A stretch of DNA of 64,000 nt from JAVBKX01 sp031553835 (GTDB lineage: Bacteria; Bacteroidota; Bacteroidia; Bacteroidales; Azobacteroidaceae). The notes beneath the pieces were generated by a model. It ran no database searches and had not been told where the DNA came from. It saw only the letters and a list, made by a program, of their open reading frames with translations. The DNA is taken from positions 7,859 to 71,858 of the forward strand of contig JAVBKX010000031.1 in assembly GCA_031553835.1 (NCBI GenBank), in the 5' to 3' direction. Of the stretch, positions 43,792-53,486 are shown one piece after another; the stretch's first letter is position 1; each line of letters starts with the position of its first letter. The position numbers and the translations under genes are program-made.

Positions 43792-44598
43792 TCAAACCCT
43801 CCTCACCGAATGTAATTGATGTGTATGCTTTTGGCATTCTTCTGAATAAATTCCTTCAGCATCCAATTTATCGATTTTCACTCTTCCGGAAGCATGAATA
43901 ATCCGCTGCTTATCCAATAAAATCCCTACATGAATAATATTGCCTTCTGCATTTTTGAAAAACGCCAAATCGCCAGGCTGTGCGTCATTCAACTGCACCA
44001 ACTTCCCGGCTTTGGCCTGGTCTTTTGAATCGCGCGGCAATTTAATACCATGTAACCCACATACGATTTGTGTAAATCCGGAACAGTCCATACCCATCAC
44101 CGTTTTCCCTCCCCACATATACGGAGAATGAATGAATGACATGGCCGTTTGCAACAAACCATCTTTCACGATTTCTTCTTCCGAAATAATAAAATCCCGG
44201 TGTACCTGAAATTTCCGGTTATGCATTCCGAAGCGACCAATACTATCGCAATTAGGCAAACGGCTTCCTCCGGGAATACGGATCACACATTTCTCTACCA
44301 AATCAAATGCTTCGGCTAAGGGAACTGTCACATAATAGGTTTGTTGTTTACCCAAAGCGACATACTCTTCTTTCGTTATTTCCGTAATGGTTTTTTCATC
44401 AATCCATCCGGAATAATTATCCACTTCATTTTTAATTTTACAGAAGTGATTTTTATGTTCTCCGCACAAAAAACGTTCGCCCAGTAATATTTGACTTACC
44501 ATTTCGCTGCGGTCGTCAGCTTCTGCACGCAATGGAATCACGCTATTTAAACTGATTCCATAAGTTACCTTGCTATTTAAATCTTTTTTCGAGTTCAT
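43792..44598 (-). CDS. NlpC/P60-family (C40) peptidase with SH3-like domains
   Basis: A 268-residue protein. Bacterial SH3-like segments fill about residues 1-130 (PLRAEADDRSEMVSQILLGERF), followed by an NlpC/P60 domain with the catalytic cysteine in MGMDCSGFTQIV, His in IIHVGILL and a third polar residue at HASGRVKID. Such enzymes cut gamma-D-Glu-diaminopimelate bonds in peptidoglycan peptides. No signal peptide is visible, so it may act on recycled muropeptides in the cytoplasm. Its start overlaps the mutL end by 26 bp. Confidence 0.88.
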   Translation of the reverse strand: MNSKKDLNSKVTYGISLNSVIPLRAEADDRSEMVSQILLGERFLCGEHKNHFCKIKNEVDNYSGWIDEKTITEITKEEYVALGKQQTYYVTVPLAEAFDLVEKCVIRIPGGSRLPNCDSIGRFGMHNRKFQVHRDFIISEEEIVKDGLLQTAMSFIHSPYMWGGKTVMGMDCSGFTQIVCGLHGIKLPRDSKDQAKAGKLVQLNDAQPGDLAFFKNAEGNIIHVGILLDKQRIIHASGRVKIDKLDAEGIYSEECQKHTHQLHSVRRV

Positions 44599-46369
44599 CG
44601 TCGCTCATTATAGAAATAATCAATAGTCCATCCGGAGTATAATTAGGAGAAGTCAAAGCAAATAAGCGAGCAACCAAATCGTCTATTTCTTCTTTTGACA
44701 GCATTTTTCCAACCGGAATAGCCGCCTGCCTGGCCAGCGTCAACGCCAGGGTTTCGCAAACCTCCTCCCTTACTTCGCAACCGGTATCCAATATTTTATC
44801 CACCATTTCCCGGATACATTTTACAGGATCCATTTTTTCCATACCGGATGGTATTCCATTAATCGAATAGCTGTTATTTCCCAAATTTGCCAAATCAAAT
44901 CCTATGAAAGCCATTTCTTCTTCCAGATAAGGCAATATAGTCGCTTCCCGGGCTGAAAATTCAATCCGTTCCGGAAACAGCAATTGTTGGGATACTCCCT
45001 GACGGTTGTTCATCCGCTTCAAATATTCATCAAATAAAATCCGGACATGCGCCCTGTGCTGATGGATCAAAAACAAACCGGATTTAAGCGGAGTAATTAA
45101 ATATTTTCCTTTGTATTGAAAAGCTCCGGCTTCGGTATCAAACAACGAAGGAGAGCTTTCCGGTTCGGGCTGGATAAAACCGGCCTCCTGCCGATCTTCT
45201 TTTTGTTCAAACAACTTCTCCCAATCCGGCATTTCCCGTTTGGCCGGAGCTGATGCATTTTTGAACGGATTGTAATTCTGCTGCAAAGATATTTTAGGCG
45301 CTTCCACCGGTTTACGGGCTTGATCATATACCGGAATATCAATCAATCCCCGGTCTTCAAATTCAAGTACCGGCGCCGAAGCCGATTTGGCTATCGATTC
45401 TTTTACAGCTGCAGCGATAATCTGAAAAACAGCTTGCTCGTCTTCAAACTTAATATCGATTTTAGTAGGATGAATATTGACATCAATCGTCGCCGGATCT
45501 ACATCCAAATAAATAAAGTAATGGGGCATTTCTCCTGCCGGAATATACGGTTCAAAAGCCAGCATCACCGCTTTGTGAAAATAAGGGTGACGCATATAAC
45601 GCCCATTAACAAAAAAATATTGGAATGCATTACGCTTTTTAGAAGACGAAGGAGTTCCTATAAAACCGGAGATTTTGACAATCGAAGTATCGACCTGTAC
45701 AGGCAACAGCGATTGATTCAAATGCTTTCCGAATACATGTACAATACGCTGCCGAAGAGAAGATGCTGGCAAATTATATATTTCCGAATCATTATGCAGC
45801 AACGAAAAAGACAAGTGAGGGTGTACCAGCGCTACCTTTTCAAATTCGACTACTATATTCTTAAATTCGGTTTCATTTGATTTCAGAAATTTACGCCGGG
45901 CAGGAACATTGAAAAATAAATTTTTAATAGAAAATATACTGCCCCGATTACAAGCGATCATTTCCTGATTTTCCACTACGGAACCGGCTAATTGCAATAA
46001 GACACCCATTTCCTGATCCGGTTGCCGGGTCTTCAATTCCACATGAGCCACCGAGGCAATGGAAGCAAGGGCTTCTCCCCTGAATCCTAATGTTCGCAAC
46101 GCAAATAAATCTTCCGTTTTGGCAATCTTGGAAGTGGCATGACGTTCAAATGCCATCCGGGCATCGGTAACTGACATTCCTTTGCCATTATCAATAACCT
46201 GAATCAATGTCCTGCCGGCATCTTTAATACATACCTGAATCGAATCGGCGCCGGCATCAACTGCATTTTCAAGCAATTCCTTGACAACCGAAGCCGGCCG
46301 TTGAACGACTTCTCCGGCAGCTATTTGATTTGCTATGGTATCGGGTAATAGATGTATTATATCGCTCAT
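44573..46369 (-). CDS. mutL: DNA mismatch repair protein MutL
   Basis: A 598-residue MutL. The GHKL ATPase motifs are all visible: ELLENAVDAGA, VIDNGKGM, RHATSKI and TLGFRGEALASIASV. The dimerisation domain is at the C-terminus. The expected endonuclease motif DQHA(x2)E(x4)E reads HQHRAHVRILFD here (from H436), lacking the metal-binding acids. The start at 46369 (MSDIIHLLPD) is the conserved one; the longer frame to 46438 is rejected. It is followed, with overlap, by the NlpC/P60 gene. Confidence 0.95.
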   Translation of the reverse strand: MSDIIHLLPDTIANQIAAGEVVQRPASVVKELLENAVDAGADSIQVCIKDAGRTLIQVIDNGKGMSVTDARMAFERHATSKIAKTEDLFALRTLGFRGEALASIASVAHVELKTRQPDQEMGVLLQLAGSVVENQEMIACNRGSIFSIKNLFFNVPARRKFLKSNETEFKNIVVEFEKVALVHPHLSFSLLHNDSEIYNLPASSLRQRIVHVFGKHLNQSLLPVQVDTSIVKISGFIGTPSSSKKRNAFQYFFVNGRYMRHPYFHKAVMLAFEPYIPAGEMPHYFIYLDVDPATIDVNIHPTKIDIKFEDEQAVFQIIAAAVKESIAKSASAPVLEFEDRGLIDIPVYDQARKPVEAPKISLQQNYNPFKNASAPAKREMPDWEKLFEQKEDRQEAGFIQPEPESSPSLFDTEAGAFQYKGKYLITPLKSGLFLIHQHRAHVRILFDEYLKRMNNRQGVSQQLLFPERIEFSAREATILPYLEEEMAFIGFDLANLGNNSYSINGIPSGMEKMDPVKCIREMVDKILDTGCEVREEVCETLALTLARQAAIPVGKMLSKEEIDDLVARLFALTSPNYTPDGLLIISIMSDDELEKRFK

Positions 46370-46565
46370 TGTAGCAAATACGCTGTATATTCGTAAAATT
46401 TGGGGTACAATATTAGCTAAAAAATTGGTTGCATCCAAACTCCCATCTTAAAATCACTTTCAAAATTTTGGATCCAACCCAAAAGGATTCATTTTACTCC
46501 GAAGCCTTTTTATTTAAAATACGCAACAAATAAAGAGTTTTCATCATTTTTTCACTTTTTTTCCA

Positions 46566-46573
46566 TACCTTTA
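46566..46573 (+). promoter_or_regulatory. Possible -7 element TACCTTTA for the MBG protein
   Basis: A 7/8 match to TAnnTTTG, 71 bp before the ATG at 46644, in the 274-bp divergent gap between mutL and the MBG gene. No TTG at standard spacing is visible. Nothing else is recognised in 46370-46643. Confidence 0.3.
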
Positions 46574-46643
46574 CACCCATCAAATAAATATAACGCACAC
46601 AATTCTTTAAAAGTATTTATTTGAACATAAATATCGCAGCATC

Positions 46644-49625
46644 ATGAAACCAAAATTAACTTCCATTTTAATGGTTGTATTTGTGTTTTTTACGACATAT
46701 TCCCCGTATGCTATAGTCAATAACACAAATGTTCACATTGCTGGCTACAATCAAGCCAAAGAAACAAAATCTACGTTGAAAAACAACCAGATGGCTCAGG
46801 AAATTTCTTTTCCGGCTATTAGCGATCAAGTTTATGGAACCGATTTTTCTTTCATCGCAGATTGTGAATCTGTCTCCTGTGACCCGATCGATATGTTGGA
46901 AATTTCTGCCGATACCGAGCCTAATACCTGGAATGCCCATATCAAAAAAGCAGGTACTGTGAAAATCACTGCACACACCGAATCAGAATCCAGCGACCAA
47001 ACGATCATCATACAACGGGCGACACTCACTATCACTGCCGACGACAAAGAACGTATTTATTTTACCGCCAATCCGGAATGGACAGCTGCTGTTGTTGGAT
47101 TGAAGTACGATGACACCATCGAATCGCTCGATTTTACGCTGACTTGTGAAGCGGAACGGGGCAATATCATCGGACTTTATCCCATCGTTATAACTCTGGG
47201 CGAAAATCCCAATTATGAAATAGCGCCGACAAACGGGTGGCTAAGAATTAATCCTGCTCCACAAGACGTTTTTGGATTTTCTGATAACCTTTTCGCAGAT
47301 TATGGAGACAGCCCAAAGTGGCTGAATATCTATGTATCGTCCAGGTCTCCCGTTTCCTATACCAGTTTAAATCCGGATGTGGTTGAAATAAAAAATAACC
47401 AGGCTATTTTCAAATCTGCCGGTTCTACTAAAATTATAGTGTCTGTCCTGAAAAATATCAATTATGAAGACATTGAAGACCTGGAAATCAATGTTACCAT
47501 AGCGAAAGCGCCGCTCACATTAACCGGACGGAAAGTGGTGATGCAATATGGCGATGACCCCTACTTTATTCAGCTACAAGACTCTTTCGATGTAAACGGA
47601 TGGAAAAACAATGACGATAACAACTTGCTGGCTTCCGTACGTCCATATATATATATCAACGAATCAATCACGTCTTCCACTCCTCCTGGTTATTATCCGG
47701 AAGCTGTCGTCCTGGTCGGAATCGGATTGCTTACCAATTACTCCTTACATTATATTCCGGGCGATTTGGAAATTCTAAAAACACAAGGAACAATCACATT
47801 CAATCCTATCGCTTCCATGCCATATTCCGGTACGCCGTTTCCTTTACCGGCTACCCACTCGGCTGAAGGCAATATTCGTTTTGAATCAAACGATCCGGAT
47901 GCATTCGAATTTATTTATGACGACATATTGCAAAGATGGAACGCCAAAATCCTGAAAACGGGAAATTATAACATTACCGCGATTGTGGACGCCACCAGTT
48001 ACTATGATTATTGTGAAACTTCCCAACTGGTTACAATCACTAAAGCGCCACTTTATGTAACGGCGATCAACGAAGTTCGTTTTTATGGAGAAGAAAACAG
48101 TAAGTTAAACCTGATTTATACCTGCGATGGCTTTGTTTATCCTAAAGATAAAAATGAATTCATTTCATTGCCCGAAGTATCCATCAACAATTCGGAGTAT
48201 GGAACCGACAAACCGGTGGGAATATATCCGGGAGCTATCGTAGTCTCCGGAGGCGAACATCCGAATTACAATCTTATTTATCAAAATGGGACATTGGAAA
48301 TCATGTCTTTGGAGGAAGCAATTGTTTTTCAGCCCCTGAGCGCCCGCACCTATGGGGAAGAGCCTTTTAACCTAAATGCAACACATTATGGGCATAATCC
48401 CGTACGTTTCAGAAGCAATAATGAAAATGTGATCAGAACTTATATCCACGACCAACAATGGAAAGCGGAAATCACAGGGGCCGGAACAGCTGAAATTACC
48501 GCCTATACCGACGACGGAAATGGTTATATAGCTGCCGAACTGACTCAATCAATAACCATCAATAAGGCGCCGCTCACCATTCGACCCCGGGACGCTGTCC
48601 GCCCTGTTGGCACACCAAATCCGGGCTTCTCGCTCCTGTTTACCGGCCTGCGAAATGGTGACGACAGTAAATTGGGCAATATTATTATTTCCTGCACTGC
48701 CAATGAATCGTCTCCGGCAGGAGAATACGACATTGTCGCTTCTAATGCCGCCAATCCTAACTATATTATCACTTATGAAAAAGGAACTTTATTAGTGACA
48801 GACTTAACGATTCACGAACTGGATATTAATGGCGCTAAAATTCCTACTCCTACGCACGAAGTCTCCTTCACAGCTTCTTGTTTAAACGGGCAAGCTGCGA
48901 CATCGCTTAATGTGACCATCAAAGTATCTACAACTGTACTCTCGCTGACGCTTTGGGCAGATGATGTAGAAAAAGGAACTGTGCAACCAGGCTCCACCGG
49001 TGGCGTTTGTAAATTTCGTTGGGATGTTCAACCCGGCGCTCATATCATATCCGTGCGGTTGGAAACATCTGATTTGGATGGCAACACTTTATCCGAAACA
49101 TACACTATCCATCTCACACAACCCTTGAATGCCTCTGCCAATCTTTTCTATCAACGTTGGAACAATGTATTGGCTATCAACAATAATCCCGAAATAAACG
49201 GAGGTTTTTCTTTCAAATCTTACAGTTGGTACAAGAATGATGTACAACTCCCATCCTCCGAAGGATTTATCAAAGAACCAGCTACAATTGATCCGCAGGA
49301 TGAATATTGGGTCGAATTGACCACGATAGATGATACAATATACAAAACCTGTCCTGCAAAATTTGCGGCTCGATCAGCAAAAGTTGCTGTTTATCCCAGC
49401 GTTGCCGCCAAAGGTGGAACTGTTACCGTCAACGCCATACTCCCTGAAACCGACCAAACAAATGCGCAGGTAAAAATATTTAACGTGGAGGGAAAATGGA
49501 TAAATACCATCCTGCTGGAAGGAACGGAAACCCGTATAACCATGCCTGAATATAGCGGACAGTATGTATTGCATGTTATAACAGACGGCGGGTTATCTCA
49601 ACAATTTAAAGTCATTGTGTTTTAA
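46644..49625 (+). CDS. MBG-repeat surface protein with T9SS-type C-terminal domain
   Basis: A 993-residue exported protein. After a signal peptide (about 1-24), four cycles of about 160 residues each combine an Ig-like (BIG2-type) part and an MBG-type part. The cycle marks are KAPL(T/Y) at the junction and a closing N-P-N-Y-x-I/L-x-Y-x-x-G-x-L. These repeats run to about residue 720. A further Ig-like segment and a C-terminal domain follow. The last 80 residues (VKIFNVEGKWINTI to FKVIV) resemble the T9SS type A sorting domain. It is probably a secreted or surface-anchored adhesin. The next gene starts 2 bp after its stop. Confidence 0.85.
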   Translation: MKPKLTSILMVVFVFFTTYSPYAIVNNTNVHIAGYNQAKETKSTLKNNQMAQEISFPAISDQVYGTDFSFIADCESVSCDPIDMLEISADTEPNTWNAHIKKAGTVKITAHTESESSDQTIIIQRATLTITADDKERIYFTANPEWTAAVVGLKYDDTIESLDFTLTCEAERGNIIGLYPIVITLGENPNYEIAPTNGWLRINPAPQDVFGFSDNLFADYGDSPKWLNIYVSSRSPVSYTSLNPDVVEIKNNQAIFKSAGSTKIIVSVLKNINYEDIEDLEINVTIAKAPLTLTGRKVVMQYGDDPYFIQLQDSFDVNGWKNNDDNNLLASVRPYIYINESITSSTPPGYYPEAVVLVGIGLLTNYSLHYIPGDLEILKTQGTITFNPIASMPYSGTPFPLPATHSAEGNIRFESNDPDAFEFIYDDILQRWNAKILKTGNYNITAIVDATSYYDYCETSQLVTITKAPLYVTAINEVRFYGEENSKLNLIYTCDGFVYPKDKNEFISLPEVSINNSEYGTDKPVGIYPGAIVVSGGEHPNYNLIYQNGTLEIMSLEEAIVFQPLSARTYGEEPFNLNATHYGHNPVRFRSNNENVIRTYIHDQQWKAEITGAGTAEITAYTDDGNGYIAAELTQSITINKAPLTIRPRDAVRPVGTPNPGFSLLFTGLRNGDDSKLGNIIISCTANESSPAGEYDIVASNAANPNYIITYEKGTLLVTDLTIHELDINGAKIPTPTHEVSFTASCLNGQAATSLNVTIKVSTTVLSLTLWADDVEKGTVQPGSTGGVCKFRWDVQPGAHIISVRLETSDLDGNTLSETYTIHLTQPLNASANLFYQRWNNVLAINNNPEINGGFSFKSYSWYKNDVQLPSSEGFIKEPATIDPQDEYWVELTTIDDTIYKTCPAKFAARSAKVAVYPSVAAKGGTVTVNAILPETDQTNAQVKIFNVEGKWINTILLEGTETRITMPEYSGQYVLHVITDGGLSQQFKVIVF

Positions 49626-49627
49626 AC

Positions 49628-51247
49628 ATGAAAATTCAACATCATCATATCAGACGAATCATTTGGTTTTTATTCGGAATTTACTGTTCATCAGCAATCT
49701 TAGCTCAAGATGAACAAACAGAAGCCCGGAGCGAATTTACCATCAGCATTGGCGGCGGCATGTCTTCGTTATTCACCAACGATCCTCTTGCATTGCAAAA
49801 ACAAGCCGGTTTAGGAGGAAATCTCGGATTGTCCTATACCTATTTTGTCTCTCCCCGAATCGGTCTCGGCACGGGCATCGAAATTGCATCCTGTCAATCC
49901 AAATATATGGCTAACCAAATTACTGGCAGCGCTACAGGAAATGACCCGTTGAATCCCGGTTATATTTATACGCTCAATTATACTTATCAAAATTTTGAAG
50001 AACAATTGAACAATGTTCAATGCCAGATTCCGGTCTATTTACAATATCAAGGTGCAACCTGGCCCCGGTTTTATATGCGGGCAGGAGTACTAATAGGCTA
50101 TCATATTTCTTCCGAATCCCATACCTATGCCAATAAATTATCGGTAACAAGTAATTTCAGCTATGAAGGACAAACATATCATGAGATCGGCGATGGAATT
50201 GAATCCCTGCGAAATGTTAATCAAAAGCGGGATCTTTCATTAAAATCACCCGACTGTAAACTTTCGATAGAAATCGGTTCCAAATGGAAAGTAAACAAAA
50301 TCAACGGATTATATGGCGGATTATATGTTGATTACGGACTCAATAATTTACTGGAAGAACCGATATGGATTCCAAGGATAGTTGCAGTGGATGGTTCTCA
50401 ATATGTAACGAATGATTTGGTTTTCAATACAGCTTCTATCCAGAAGCTCCGTTCCATATCTGTTGGAATAAAAGTACGTTACGCATTTGGAATCGGATCG
50501 ATGACCGTCATCAAACGTGCGCCGGCAAATAATACCGGGGTACTGAAAGCACATCCTGATGCCTCAACTTATCAACGGGCAAACCAATCATTCCAATCTC
50601 AACCTTCTGAAATACAAGAATCTGCAAGAACAATTACAGCAGAAACCTCAACGACAAACGCTGTTCCCGTTACTGAATCAACCACTATTACAGGAACAGA
50701 ACAAAAGGATGCAACTTATTATGTCGTCACTCCGGTATATAAAGACAATGCTCAACCAGTAGAAGAATATAGTTACGAAACAACCGATGATTATCGTTAT
50801 CCGGTCTTTGACCAGGGCACGGTATCTGAGGCCGAATTACAGCATGTAGCCCGGAGCATACGCGAACAAGCCATGGCTGTACTTTCCGAACCAATAGACA
50901 ATTACAGCGATATTGCAGAATCGGCATTAACCCCGGAAATGAAAAAACGATTAGACCGTAAAATTGCCATTCTGAAAAATGAACCAAGCATCGTATTGCT
51001 CGTCAGTGGGCACACCTGTAATGTAAAATCGGATGCCATCAATCATGAAATCGGAATACAACGGGCAAACGAGGTAAAATATTACCTGGTACTGCATGGA
51101 ATTGATCCGACCCGCATCACAACAAGTTCTGTGGGAGCTCAGGAACCGGTGACTTCCGATAATTCTGAAAACGGCAGAAGAAAAAACAGAAGGGTGACAT
51201 TTACTGCCATTTATTCAACATCCATTCAGTACCCAAACCACAGATAA
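49628..51247 (+). CDS. Outer-membrane beta-barrel protein with OmpA-like C-terminal domain
   Basis: A 539-residue protein with a signal peptide (about 1-26). A predicted barrel follows (about 30-290), with alternating strands such as SLFTNDPLALQKQAGLGGN, RIGLGTGIEIAS and LYGGLYVDYGLNNLL. A Thr/Ser/Gln-rich linker (about 295-425) leads to an OmpA peptidoglycan-binding domain (about 440-535) with the motif VSGHTCN and the C-terminal QRANEVKYYLVLHGIDPTRI and NGRRKNRRV. It lies 2 bp after the MBG protein gene and is presumably its partner: barrel in the outer membrane, tail on the cell wall. Confidence 0.85.
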   Translation: MKIQHHHIRRIIWFLFGIYCSSAILAQDEQTEARSEFTISIGGGMSSLFTNDPLALQKQAGLGGNLGLSYTYFVSPRIGLGTGIEIASCQSKYMANQITGSATGNDPLNPGYIYTLNYTYQNFEEQLNNVQCQIPVYLQYQGATWPRFYMRAGVLIGYHISSESHTYANKLSVTSNFSYEGQTYHEIGDGIESLRNVNQKRDLSLKSPDCKLSIEIGSKWKVNKINGLYGGLYVDYGLNNLLEEPIWIPRIVAVDGSQYVTNDLVFNTASIQKLRSISVGIKVRYAFGIGSMTVIKRAPANNTGVLKAHPDASTYQRANQSFQSQPSEIQESARTITAETSTTNAVPVTESTTITGTEQKDATYYVVTPVYKDNAQPVEEYSYETTDDYRYPVFDQGTVSEAELQHVARSIREQAMAVLSEPIDNYSDIAESALTPEMKKRLDRKIAILKNEPSIVLLVSGHTCNVKSDAINHEIGIQRANEVKYYLVLHGIDPTRITTSSVGAQEPVTSDNSENGRRKNRRVTFTAIYSTSIQYPNHR

Positions 51248-51317
51248 ATAAACATATTTCTGTTGCAGGGACTGTGAACATTTTCACTACTTCTATGTTT
51301 TACAATAGAAAATAGCG

Positions 51318-51325
51318 TATATTTG
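51318..51325 (+). promoter_or_regulatory. Bacteroidota -7 element TATATTTG for the DUF3298 gene
   Basis: An exact TAnnTTTG match 25 bp before the ATG at 51350, in the 102-bp gap after the OmpA-tailed gene. It separates the surface-protein pair from the following genes. Confidence 0.5.
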
Positions 51326-51349
51326 CATGTTCAACAAATGATTCCTTTT

Positions 51350-52198
51350 ATGAAAAATTATGTAATTATCGGATTATCTTTCTGTCTGTCAGTGCTATTT
51401 TTTTGCACCGGATGTAATCCTAAAGCTACCGTCACCAAGAATGCCATCACTTTTGATTCCATTTCTGTAACAGAAACATATCACATGTTTAATGATGAAA
51501 AACAACCTGCCTGCGATTTAGGTATCTTGTTTGTTTTTCCTGCTGATTATACAGACAAAGAGGTATTAAAATCGCTCCAGCAGCTTTTCATCACTGAATA
51601 TTTCGGTCCTCAATATGCAGGACTTACTCCGCAAGATGCAGTCGAAGAATATACCGAGCAATATCTGGCCAATTACAAATCGTTGGAAACCGAATATACT
51701 AAAGATAAAGAAAGCCGGGCATATGAAGAAGACGAAGGAATCCCTTCTTATTCGTATTACGAACACTCCAAATCCTACATTCCGTTTAATGAAGGCAATA
51801 TCCTTTCTTTTATTATCCGTTTCTTCGATTACACAGGCGGAGCGCATGGTTCTACCAGCATCAAAGCATTCATTGCTGATGTTGCCACAGGCAAATTATT
51901 ACAAAGCAATGATATCTTTACGGAAGATAGTCATGACAAAATAACAGAATTAGTCATCCAGCAGTTGATGACAGACTTCGAAGTTACCAAACAGGAAGAT
52001 CTGAACAATGTCGGTTTTTTTGACGCCAGCTCGATTGTTGCCAACGAAAATTTTTATGCGGATGATAAAGGCATCACTTTCATATACAACCAATATGAAA
52101 TAGCGCCTTATGTAATGGGTATCATCGAAGTATTTCTCCCTTACGATAAAATAGGGCCTTACATAAACAAGAACTGTCCGTTGCACCGATTCGTATAA
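51350..52198 (+). CDS. DUF3298 (RsiV-like) lipoprotein
   Basis: A 282-residue lipoprotein (lipobox FFCTGC, Cys near residue 22). The DUF4163/DUF3298 pair is recognisable by SFIIRFFDYTGGAHGSTSIKAF, DVATGKLLQSNDIF and the C-terminal FIYNQYEIAPYVMGIIEV. The domain occurs in RsiV-type anti-sigma factors that bind lysozyme and in unrelated exported proteins. No sigma-factor gene is nearby, so an anti-sigma role is unsupported. The ATG at 51350 is preferred over an upstream in-frame start that lies in the promoter. Confidence 0.75.
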   Translation: MKNYVIIGLSFCLSVLFFCTGCNPKATVTKNAITFDSISVTETYHMFNDEKQPACDLGILFVFPADYTDKEVLKSLQQLFITEYFGPQYAGLTPQDAVEEYTEQYLANYKSLETEYTKDKESRAYEEDEGIPSYSYYEHSKSYIPFNEGNILSFIIRFFDYTGGAHGSTSIKAFIADVATGKLLQSNDIFTEDSHDKITELVIQQLMTDFEVTKQEDLNNVGFFDASSIVANENFYADDKGITFIYNQYEIAPYVMGIIEVFLPYDKIGPYINKNCPLHRFV

Positions 52199-52205
52199 TC
52201 CTAAC

Positions 52206-52829
52206 ATGAATTGCATCAACCGTTATTTCCCAAAAATCAGCGGACAACAACAAAAGCAGTTTGAGCTGTTGTACGACCTGTATTCCGACTGGAATAGTAA
52301 AATCAATCTGATTTCGCGGAAAGATATAGAAAATTTATACGAAAAGCATGTGCTTCATTCCCTTGGTATTGCTAAAATAATTTCATTTACAGAGGGAACG
52401 AAAGTGATGGATGTAGGCACGGGAGGCGGTTTTCCCGGAATTCCCCTGGCTATCTTATTTCCGGATTGTCATTTTCATTTGGTGGATAGCATCGGCAAAA
52501 AAGTACTTGTCGCAGAAAATATTGCCGCTCAAATCGGACTTACAAATGTTACTTGCAGACATGGTCGTGTAGAAGACGAATCCAACCTTTTTGATTTTAT
52601 CGTCAGCCGGGCTGTGATGCCTCTGCCCGACTTAGTCAAAATTAGCAGGAAAAATATTGCAAAACAACAGCATAATGCACTACCCAATGGTTTCCTCTGT
52701 CTAAAAGGAGGTGATCTACAGAGCGAAACTCTTCCTTTCAAAAACAAAGTTGTCATATATCCTCTGAGCGATTATTTTGAGGAAGCTTTTTTTGAAACAA
52801 AACAGGTAGTGTATTTGCCTCAAAGTTAA
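52206..52829 (+). CDS. rsmG: 16S rRNA (guanine-527-N7)-methyltransferase
   Basis: A 207-residue RsmG of normal length. It shows DLYSDWNSKINLISRKDIENLYEKHVLHS, the SAM site VMDVGTGGGFPGIPLAI, HLVDSIGKKVLVAENIA and FIVSRAVMPLPDL. It methylates G527 of 16S rRNA. It begins 8 bp after the DUF3298 gene stop and is 5 bp before the MBL hydrolase gene. Confidence 0.94.
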   Translation: MNCINRYFPKISGQQQKQFELLYDLYSDWNSKINLISRKDIENLYEKHVLHSLGIAKIISFTEGTKVMDVGTGGGFPGIPLAILFPDCHFHLVDSIGKKVLVAENIAAQIGLTNVTCRHGRVEDESNLFDFIVSRAVMPLPDLVKISRKNIAKQQHNALPNGFLCLKGGDLQSETLPFKNKVVIYPLSDYFEEAFFETKQVVYLPQS

Positions 52830-52833
52830 CAAC

Positions 52834-53484
52834 ATGAATATGCATATCAAGCGATTCGAATTCAATCCGGTGGAGGAAAATACATACATCCTGTACGATG
52901 AAACAGGAGAAGCCGCTATCATTGACTGCGGAGCATTTTTCAAAGAAGAAAAAGATGAATTAAAAGCATTTATAGAAGATAACAATCTAACAATAAAGCA
53001 TTTACTTTGCACCCATTTGCACCTGGATCATGTATTTGGCAACCGGTTTATTTTCGACACCTACCATATTAAACCGGAATACAACCTGGAAGAAGAGCGC
53101 CAATCGCCCGCTTTGGCGGAACAAGGACGCAGGTTCGGCATGAAAATTCAGGACGAATTTATTATCGCCGAACATTATTTGAAAGAAGCAGACACGATTT
53201 CATTCGGCAATATTACACTCAAAACGCTTTCTGTTCCAGGACATTCGCCGGCCAGCTTATGCTTTTATTCAGAAGCCAATGCTTGTATTTTTACCGGAGA
53301 TGCCATTTTCAGGGGAAGTATCGGACGCACTGATTTATGGGGAGGAAATACGCAACTTTTGCTTCAGGGTATCCGGGAAAAAATATTATCTTTGCCCGAA
53401 GATACGGCGATATATCCGGGACATGGGCCGGTAACTACCGTACAATATGAGAAAAAAAGTAATCCGTTTTTAAATAGGGAGTAA
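52834..53484 (+). CDS. Metallo-beta-lactamase-fold hydrolase (glyoxalase II-like)
   Basis: A 216-residue MBL-fold protein. The zinc-binding motif THLHLDHVFG, the later PGHSPASL, FTGDAIFRGSIGR and the C-terminal IYPGHGPVTTV are those of the glyoxalase II / hydroxyacylglutathione-hydrolase-like group. Bacteroidota lack classical glutathione metabolism in many members, so the thioester substrate is uncertain. It lies between rsmG and gcvP in one tight run of genes. Confidence 0.88.
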   Translation: MNMHIKRFEFNPVEENTYILYDETGEAAIIDCGAFFKEEKDELKAFIEDNNLTIKHLLCTHLHLDHVFGNRFIFDTYHIKPEYNLEEERQSPALAEQGRRFGMKIQDEFIIAEHYLKEADTISFGNITLKTLSVPGHSPASLCFYSEANACIFTGDAIFRGSIGRTDLWGGNTQLLLQGIREKILSLPEDTAIYPGHGPVTTVQYEKKSNPFLNRE

Positions 53485-53486
53485 AT

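Noticed and set aside
45320..45880. 186-codon open frame on the plus strand inside mutL
   Set aside because: It is antisense to conserved MutL domains, has a basic, low-complexity composition and no recognisable motif.
51350..52198. DUF3298 lipoprotein considered as an anti-sigma factor
   Set aside because: No sigma-factor gene is adjacent and the protein is a lipoprotein without a cytoplasmic domain.
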